Shown: in pieces, positions 4,726-9,324 of the stretch | Position numbering within the stretch: the first letter of the stretch is position 1 | Layout of the letters: each line of letters starts with the position of its first letter | Source of the DNA: an uncultured Eubacteriales bacterium | GTDB taxonomy: Bacteria > Bacillota_A > Clostridia > Peptostreptococcales > Anaerovoracaceae | DNA length: 9,324 nucleotides | Direction of reading: 5' to 3' | Assembly (NCBI GenBank): GCA_902790885.1 | Contig: CADATR010000062.1 | Span: 1 to 9,324 of the forward strand | Notes under the pieces: model-generated | Databases searched by the model: none | What the model saw: only the letters and a program-made list of their open reading frames with translations | What the model was told of the DNA's origin: nothing | Position numbers and translations under genes: made by a program

Positions 4726-7431
4726 TTAGCCCTCTTCAGGGTAGAATTTGCTGTTGTCCTTCTTGATGAATTTCTTTACGGCGATCTTCATCTCGCGGTT
4801 CTTGCGGTAATTCTCCACATACTTCTGACGGAAGCGGATCGAGTGGACCGGCTCATCAAACTTTTTGATGAGGTGGATCGCGTCGAATTTGCACCTTGTT
4901 GTGCAGACTCCGCATCCGATGCATCTGTTCTGATCGACGACAGTAGCTCCGCATCCGAGGCAGCGCGCTGTCTCAGCCTTGAGCTGCTCCTCCGTGAAGG
5001 TAAGGCTCTCGCTGCTCTTAGTGCCGACCTTCGACTTGTCGACGCCAGGCACCTGACGCTTGATGTTGTCCCAGCTGATGTGGTCGAAATCGAGGTCGGA
5101 CTTGTCGAGAGCAGTGTACTCTCTCTTATCTCTGGCGAGAGTGAGGCTGTGTCCCGGCCATACGAAGCGGTTGATCGAGATCGAAGCCTCCTTGCCGGCA
5201 GCGATCGCGTCGATGCAGAACTTCTGTCCTGTGTAGATGTCTCCGCCCGCGAAGATATCAGGCTCGCTCGTCTGATATGTCAGAGGATCGGCCTTTACGA
5301 AGCCTCTCTCTGTGAGCTCTACATTTACACCCGTGAGCAGCTTGCCCCAGTCAGGTCTCTGACCGATGCAGTACAGCACCGTTGAGCATCTCGCCTCTTC
5401 TGTGACGCTGTCGTCGAACTTAGGGTCGAATCTGCCCTCTTTGTTCTTTACGCTCGTGCACTTGTGGAACCTGATGCCCTTGACTCTTCCGTCTTTCGTA
5501 GTGAGTATCTCGGTCTGTCCCCAGCCGTCATGGATGGTGACGCCGTCTTCCTTGCAGTATGCCTGGTCTTCCTCGCCCATAGGCATCTCGTCGTACGACT
5601 CGAGGCAGTAGAGGTCTACCTTCTTTGCGCCGTATCTCTTCGCCGTGCGCGCTACGTCAGCTCCGATGCTGCCTCCGCCGATGACTACTACATTGCCGCT
5701 AAGCTCAACGTCATTGCCGCGGTTGATGTCCTTAAGGAACTCAACGCCCGCGGCTACGCCCTTCGCGTCATCTCCCGGGATGCCGAGCTTTCCGCAGTTC
5801 TGCAGTCCGATGCCGAGGTAGAATGCCTCGAAGCCCTGCTCGCGGAGCTCTGGAATGGTAACGTCCGTACCGACCTCAACTCCGCATCTGAACTCGACTC
5901 CGAGCGCTCTCAGAACGTCGATCTCAGCCTCAACTACATCCTTCTCGAGCCTGAAGGCAGGGATGCCGTTCACCAGCATTCCGCCAGGTCTCTTTTCCTT
6001 TTCAAATACTGTTACCTTGTAACCGCCTGCAGCGAGGTAGTAAGCGCAGGAGATGCCTGCCGGGCCAGATCCGATGACAGCGATCTTCTTGTCGTGCTCC
6101 CAGAGCTTTCTCGGAATGAATCTCTGCGATGCTTCGATCTCTCTGTCGGCGATGAATCTCTTCACCTCGTCGATGGCGACCGCCTGGTCGATCTCTCCTC
6201 TTGTGCACTCGTTCTCGCAGTTATGCGGGCAGATGCGTCCGCATACCGCAGGCAGCGGGTTCTCTTTCTTGATAAGCTCGAGAGCCTCCATGTACTTGCC
6301 CTGAGCAGCCAGTCTTATATATCCCTGGATCGCTATATGCGCAGGGCAGGTGGTCTTGCACGGCGATGTGCCGGTCTCCACCACGTTCTTTCTGTGATCC
6401 CTGTAGTCCGCGTCGTATCTTTCCGGACCCCACTCCTGCTCATCAGGGAGCTCGGTCGGCACGTGAACGATAGGAGTCTTTGAGCAGATCTTCTGTCCGA
6501 GCCTGAGAGCGTTGTTTGCGCAGGTCTCCACGCACTGTCCGCAGGCAACGCACTTCTCCTTGTCGATCTCAGCTACGTAATTGCTGCGCACCATGTTAGG
6601 CGCACCGTAGTAAGTGGCGCTTCCGATGGCCATGCAGCTCTGCGGCTGGCAGTTGCAGATGGCGAACGAGATACCGCTCTCGAGAGTGGTTATCTGATGG
6701 ATGCAGCCCATGGCCTCTGTCCTCTCGAGGTGCTCGTACACCTGCTCCTTGGTCAGCTTCTCTCCGCGGCCGTGGCGCAGCATGGATTCAGCGAGAAGGC
6801 CCATGTAGATGCACATTCCGTCTTCGAGGTCGCCTGTGCCCTCGCCCATGATGCGGCGAACTCTGCGGCACTGGCAAGGCACTCTGCAGAACGCTCCGCC
6901 GACTGTAGTCTCGATCAGCGTGCTGAGCCTCTCCATCGTCATTATCTTTGTATCTGCAGGCAGGGCGCTCTCTACCGGAACGACTCTCATGATGCCTACG
7001 CCCATCGGCATGGACGCGGCTACCTGGCCGTACGACTCAAAAGCGTGCCTCTGGAAGAGATAGGATATCTCAGGATGCGATTCGTTGTACTCCGCGCTCC
7101 TGGCCAGCTGGAATTCGAAGATGCCCGGCGCGAAGGGCACGAGCAGGTATATCTTTCCGCTCTTTCCGAGCTTTACATCCATGAAGTAGGCCTTGTCGGC
7201 GCAGCCCTCAAGAATGTGCTTTACTTTCTCAACAGGCATTCCTGTCTTCTTCGCAAGTCCCTTCGCTGTGGAAGGCATTACGAGCTTCATCTCGCTCATT
7301 ACTGCGAGCTCGTCGTCGGTCAGCAGGTAATCGAGCAGCTGATACTCCGCACTCTCAGGAGTGATAGTGAGCTCACCCTTGTTTGCCATTTCTGTAGCAA
7401 GCTTTATAAGCTTGTCTTTTCTGGTTTCCAT
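4726..7431 (-). CDS. Multi-cluster Fe-S / FAD / NAD(P) oxidoreductase (GltD-like fusion)
   Basis: 901 residues with five parts in order. An N-terminal module (1-285) has a helical start and cysteine groups FCRVPCQC (181-188) and ICNCQPQSC (258-266), as in clostridial and sulfate-reducer 4Fe-4S proteins. A ferredoxin motif CxxCxxCxxxC uses C294, C297, C300 and C304. A GltD-type Fe-S domain has SPCKTTCP (357-363) and CGRICPHNCENEC (397-409). A flavoprotein core has the FAD loop GSGPAG (454-459), the pyridine-nucleotide loop GGGSIGADVA (585-594) and the second FAD motif IFAGGD (726-731). A C-terminal ferredoxin motif uses C837, C840, C843 and C847, after an extra CLGC (824-827). It should be a cytoplasmic enzyme passing electrons between NAD(P)H and ferredoxin or another Fe-S partner. 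No glutamate synthase large subunit is adjacent, so a role in glutamate synthesis is unlikely. It is the first gene of the operon, with GAGAGG nine bases before the start. Confidence 0.92.
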   Translation of the reverse strand: METRKDKLIKLATEMANKGELTITPESAEYQLLDYLLTDDELAVMSEMKLVMPSTAKGLAKKTGMPVEKVKHILEGCADKAYFMDVKLGKSGKIYLLVPFAPGIFEFQLARSAEYNESHPEISYLFQRHAFESYGQVAASMPMGVGIMRVVPVESALPADTKIMTMERLSTLIETTVGGAFCRVPCQCRRVRRIMGEGTGDLEDGMCIYMGLLAESMLRHGRGEKLTKEQVYEHLERTEAMGCIHQITTLESGISFAICNCQPQSCMAIGSATYYGAPNMVRSNYVAEIDKEKCVACGQCVETCANNALRLGQKICSKTPIVHVPTELPDEQEWGPERYDADYRDHRKNVVETGTSPCKTTCPAHIAIQGYIRLAAQGKYMEALELIKKENPLPAVCGRICPHNCENECTRGEIDQAVAIDEVKRFIADREIEASQRFIPRKLWEHDKKIAVIGSGPAGISCAYYLAAGGYKVTVFEKEKRPGGMLVNGIPAFRLEKDVVEAEIDVLRALGVEFRCGVEVGTDVTIPELREQGFEAFYLGIGLQNCGKLGIPGDDAKGVAAGVEFLKDINRGNDVELSGNVVVIGGGSIGADVARTAKRYGAKKVDLYCLESYDEMPMGEEDQAYCKEDGVTIHDGWGQTEILTTKDGRVKGIRFHKCTSVKNKEGRFDPKFDDSVTEEARCSTVLYCIGQRPDWGKLLTGVNVELTERGFVKADPLTYQTSEPDIFAGGDIYTGQKFCIDAIAAGKEASISINRFVWPGHSLTLARDKREYTALDKSDLDFDHISWDNIKRQVPGVDKSKVGTKSSESLTFTEEQLKAETARCLGCGATVVDQNRCIGCGVCTTRCKFDAIHLIKKFDEPVHSIRFRQKYVENYRKNREMKIAVKKFIKKDNSKFYPEEG

Positions 7432-7462
7432 AATTCTTTCCCTCTCATCATTTGCTATGAAA

Positions 7463-7480
7463 AAATGCCGAAAAGCATTT
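7463..7480 (-). promoter_or_regulatory. Small leader hairpin with T-run
   Basis: In the untranslated leader of the oxidoreductase operon, the minus-strand arms AAATGC and GCATTT pair around TTTTCG, and a few more T follow (7462-7460). It could be a weak pause or attenuation hairpin. With only two G-C pairs it would be a poor terminator by itself. Confidence 0.3.
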
Positions 7481-7517
7481 ATCGCATACCTAGTGAAATT
7501 GTATCACATGCGATAAA
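7478..7517 (-). promoter_or_regulatory. Extended -10 promoter inside a 10-bp inverted repeat (probable operator)
   Basis: TTTATCGCAT (7478-7487) and ATGCGATAAA (7508-7517) are perfect 10-bp inverted repeats with a 20-base spacer, so the arm centres are 30 bp (about three helical turns) apart. Read on the minus strand, the spacer holds TGATACAAT: a TACAAT -10 hexamer (7503-7498) with the TGN extension, which can function without a good -35. None is visible at the expected distance. The predicted transcript starts near 7491 and has a leader of about 60 bases. The spacer also holds GTGA...TCAC half-sites. The layout suits a dimeric repressor or redox regulator, of unknown identity, covering the promoter. 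Confidence 0.6.
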
Positions 7518-7549
7518 AAAAGACTCGGATATTTTGCATATCCGAGACT
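7515..7549 (-). terminator. Intrinsic terminator of the cca cluster
   Basis: ATATCCGAG (7538-7546) and CTCGGATAT (7524-7532) form a perfect 9-bp stem around a 5-base loop. On the minus strand, one A-A mismatch and two further pairs lead into a run of seven T (7521-7515). It follows the small gene ending at 7616 and separates the cca transcript from the oxidoreductase operon. Its T-run overlaps the outer arm of the inverted repeat at 7508-7517. Confidence 0.85.
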
Positions 7550-7615
7550 GAATTCATACGATCAGTTTCCCGTAAACACACCGGCCGGGCCTGCGTATGG
7601 AGCCGGCTCAGCGCA

Positions 7616-7840
7616 CTAATAGATTTTCTCTATAGCTTCCGGATCTATCCCGTTAGCGGCACAGAATCCCTCGAGCTGCGCGGGCGATCTTACGAGCATC
7701 AGCTCGACCAGCCTGCCCGTGCCGCGCTCCCTGGCGCAGAGCACCTGCTCGCCCGTGCATATGCTGCACCGCAGCACCGGCTCGTAGTCCCCTTCAGGGA
7801 ATTTAGGATATTCACTCTTCTTCTTTCCGAACAGTCCCAT
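7616..7840 (-). CDS. Small conserved-looking protein with CxxC, unknown function
   Basis: 74 residues, soluble, beginning MGLFGKKK, with a CSIC pair (C25, C28) and further cysteines at C35 and C60. The layout is a basic N-terminus, a short strand-rich middle (PVLRCSICTGEQVLCARERGTGRLVELMLV, about 21-50) and a C-terminal helix ending DPEAIEKIY. The CxxC could bind metal or be redox active, but a full four-ligand zinc site is not obvious. AGAAGGA lies six bases before the start, and the gene begins 14 bases after the end of cca, so it is translated from the cca transcript. Codon use and GC content resemble cca. I do not recognise a characterised family. The coding call rests on the ribosome binding site, the operon position and the terminator that follows. 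Confidence 0.8.
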   Translation of the reverse strand: MGLFGKKKSEYPKFPEGDYEPVLRCSICTGEQVLCARERGTGRLVELMLVRSPAQLEGFCAANGIDPEAIEKIY

Positions 7841-7854
7841 GGCTTATCCTTCTT

Positions 7855-9216
7855 TCACTTTACCTTGTTTTTGCGCAGCTTATGCGCGTATGACAGCGCC
7901 TGTTTAAGTGCCGGCTCCTTGTCTATGCCGGCCAGCCTCAGCTTGTGGGCATGGGCCAGTATCTCGCTGAAATCCTCGCCCGGCTCAAGGCCCGCTTCTA
8001 TGAGATCGCGCCCCATCACATATGGCTTCGCCATCGTCTCTTCATACGCCCTGAGCCTTTCGATCAGAAAGCCCTTGTCGCCGGTAAAGGCGTCAGAGCC
8101 CGAGAATACCGGCTTGTCTGCCTCGGCGAACCATATGAGATCGGCCGGAGCCTCAGCCGCGTCGAACATCCTGTTGGTGGATTTCAGCGCCGGCTTTGAG
8201 TATGCCGCCACGTTGGGTCTCATGTGGAGCGGCACCATGTTGTATACGTAGTTCTTTACATCCTTTTCACCGGTGAGCCTTTCCATGAAAGCTTCCACCA
8301 GCGGCATGCCCTTAGTCTCGTGCTCGTAGGCGTGTATGCGGCCCTTCCTTACCTCTGTGGTCACTATCTTGCCGAGATCGTGCGTCAGCGCCAGCAGCAT
8401 GAAGCGGTAAGGCCCGGACACGCGGTCCCTGAATGCCGCGGCCCTGTCTATTACCTCCATCGTGTGCGTCCATACGTCGCCCTCCGGATGAAAGACGGGG
8501 TCCTGCTCAAGGCCAATGGTCTGCTTAAGCTCGGGGAACCACACATCGAGCTGGTCCATGGCGCGAAGCGACTCAAAGAAGATGGACGGCCTGTCTGCCT
8601 TGAGCAGGGCCTTTTTCATCTCTTCCTCAACGCGCTCACGCGAAAGGGCCGAAAGGTCTATGCCGCGGCACAGTTCTATGGTGTCCGGGGCTATGGCGAA
8701 GCCAAAGCGCGCCGCGAACTGCGCCCCGCGCAGCACCCGCAGGGGGTCCTCGATGAAGGTGGCCGGATCGATGTGCCGGATGACCCCTTCATCGAGGTCG
8801 CGGCGCCCGCCGAAATGATCGACCACCTCGCCCGTCAGCACATCCTCCATAAGCGCGTTTATCGTGAAATCCCTTCGCCTCGCCGCCTCGCGCGTCCCTA
8901 TGAACGGATCCACGTCCACCTCAAAATCCCTGTGACCGCTTCCCGTTGCGCGCTCGCGCCTCGGCATGGCTATGTCGATGTCTTCGCCCTTAAGCGCGAA
9001 GACTCCAAAGCTCTTCCCGAATGAAAGCGGCTCTCCGAGCCGCCCCAGTATCTCATAAAGCGCATCGGGCTCAAGCCCGTGCACCTCTATATCCACATCC
9101 TTGTTCTCGATGCCAAGCAGCCTGTCGCGCACAAAGCCGCCGACGTAGAATGCCCTTCCGCCGGCTTCCTTCACATATCCCGCAATGCGCTCCGCGATGC
9201 CGCTATTCCTCTTCAT
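7855..9216 (-). CDS. cca: CCA-adding tRNA nucleotidyltransferase with HD domain
   Basis: 453 residues, near the usual length for bacterial class II CCA enzymes with an HD domain. The enzyme builds or repairs the 3'-CCA of tRNA from CTP and ATP in the cytoplasm. The nucleotidyltransferase head shows GGFVRDRLLG (26-35), the metal-binding DxD as D40 and D42 (KDVDIEV), and RRRDFTINAL (113-122). The RNA-binding neck begins near DPLRVLRGAQFAARFGF (157-173). A C-terminal HD phosphohydrolase domain shows H251 (VWTHTMEV), H279-D280 (THDLGK) and further histidines at 295, 299 and 331. A close relative that only adds A (poly(A) polymerase-like) cannot be fully excluded without alignment. The start at 9216 overlaps the preceding gene's end by 14 bases and has GAGGG just upstream. 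The gene is GC-rich and shows no frame damage. Confidence 0.93.
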   Translation of the reverse strand: MKRNSGIAERIAGYVKEAGGRAFYVGGFVRDRLLGIENKDVDIEVHGLEPDALYEILGRLGEPLSFGKSFGVFALKGEDIDIAMPRRERATGSGHRDFEVDVDPFIGTREAARRRDFTINALMEDVLTGEVVDHFGGRRDLDEGVIRHIDPATFIEDPLRVLRGAQFAARFGFAIAPDTIELCRGIDLSALSRERVEEEMKKALLKADRPSIFFESLRAMDQLDVWFPELKQTIGLEQDPVFHPEGDVWTHTMEVIDRAAAFRDRVSGPYRFMLLALTHDLGKIVTTEVRKGRIHAYEHETKGMPLVEAFMERLTGEKDVKNYVYNMVPLHMRPNVAAYSKPALKSTNRMFDAAEAPADLIWFAEADKPVFSGSDAFTGDKGFLIERLRAYEETMAKPYVMGRDLIEAGLEPGEDFSEILAHAHKLRLAGIDKEPALKQALSYAHKLRKNKVK

Positions 9217-9324
9217 CCTTATCCCTCGCGCGCGACTCGCCCCACACCATGTCGTAGATCATCGGATCACGTATAAGGTGCTTCCACGCCGTATAAGTCG
9301 CCTGCACAAAGCGCTCATCCAGCT
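9203..9324 (-). CDS. C-terminal end of an unidentified gene upstream of cca
   Basis: On the minus strand one frame stays open from the window edge to a TAG at 9203-9205, while the other two hit stops early. The 39 visible residues begin LDERFVQATYTAWKHLIRDP and end in an acidic, charged tail (SRARDKDEEE). It overlaps the start of cca by 14 bases, so the two genes are likely in one transcript with coupled translation. The visible part is too short to assign a family. The gene starts beyond the right edge of the window. Confidence 0.7.
   Translation of the reverse strand, partial: LDERFVQATYTAWKHLIRDPMIYDMVWGESRARDKDEEE

Noticed and set aside
5464..6483. Long plus-strand open frame (339 codons) opposite the oxidoreductase gene
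   Set aside because: The minus-strand product has intact Fe-S, FAD and NAD(P) motifs. The plus-strand frame is low in complexity (rich in L, V, A, S, D, E) and is a by-product of codon bias.
7490..7508. CRP/FNR-like site TGTGA...TCAC upstream of the oxidoreductase operon
   Set aside because: The spacing between half-sites is seven bases instead of the usual six for a CRP consensus, and the outer 10-bp inverted repeat is the stronger signal.
7432..7517. Riboswitch in the operon leader
   Set aside because: The predicted leader is only about 60 bases, with one weak hairpin and no known aptamer signature.
8224..9024. Plus-strand open frame (266 codons) opposite cca
   Set aside because: It is antisense to a well-conserved CCA-adding enzyme in GC-rich DNA, where chance open frames are expected.

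Overview
The window looks like a chromosomal segment from an anaerobic, Gram-positive Clostridia-type bacterium (Bacillota). The clues are AGGAGG/AAGGAG ribosome binding sites, a large serine recombinase tail of the Firmicutes mobile-element type, a LytS-like sensor joined to a SpoIIE-type phosphatase, and a large Fe-S/flavin oxidoreductase of a kind common in fermentative clostridia. No genus can be fixed from the sequence alone.

Layout. (1) 1-609, plus strand: the 3' end of a large serine recombinase whose N-terminal catalytic part lies outside the window. A strong bidirectional terminator follows (605-643). This is probably one edge of an integrated or decayed mobile element. (2) 799-1215, minus: a small tetratricopeptide-repeat protein, possibly an orphan immunity-type protein. 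(3) About 1240-1850: more than 600 bases without a convincing gene. It holds two inverted copies of a 65-66 base repeat, each with hairpin-forming arms 22 bases apart. (4) 1922-7431, minus: a tight four-gene operon, in transcription order a 901-residue Fe-S/FAD/NAD(P) oxidoreductase, a HypA-type nickel chaperone, a membrane sensor with a SpoIIE-type PP2C phosphatase, and a small protein overlapping it by ATGA. The operon ends at a terminator (1858-1890). It begins at a perfect 10-bp inverted repeat centred on an extended -10 promoter (7478-7517). (5) 7616-9324, minus: the end of an unidentified gene, CCA-adding tRNA nucleotidyltransferase, and a small cysteine-containing protein, closed by a terminator (7521-7549).

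How the genes may work together. The oxidoreductase has the parts needed to move electrons between NAD(P)H, flavin and several iron-sulfur clusters. HypA implies a nickel or hydrogenase connection, but no hydrogenase or other hyp gene is present here. The phosphatase would convert a membrane or extracytoplasmic signal into protein dephosphorylation. Their co-transcription behind a possible operator suggests a redox-linked sensing or hydrogen-metabolism unit whose partner proteins lie elsewhere. This is the most interesting part of the window. The cca cluster looks like ordinary housekeeping DNA, and the left 1.9 kb looks like accessory DNA.
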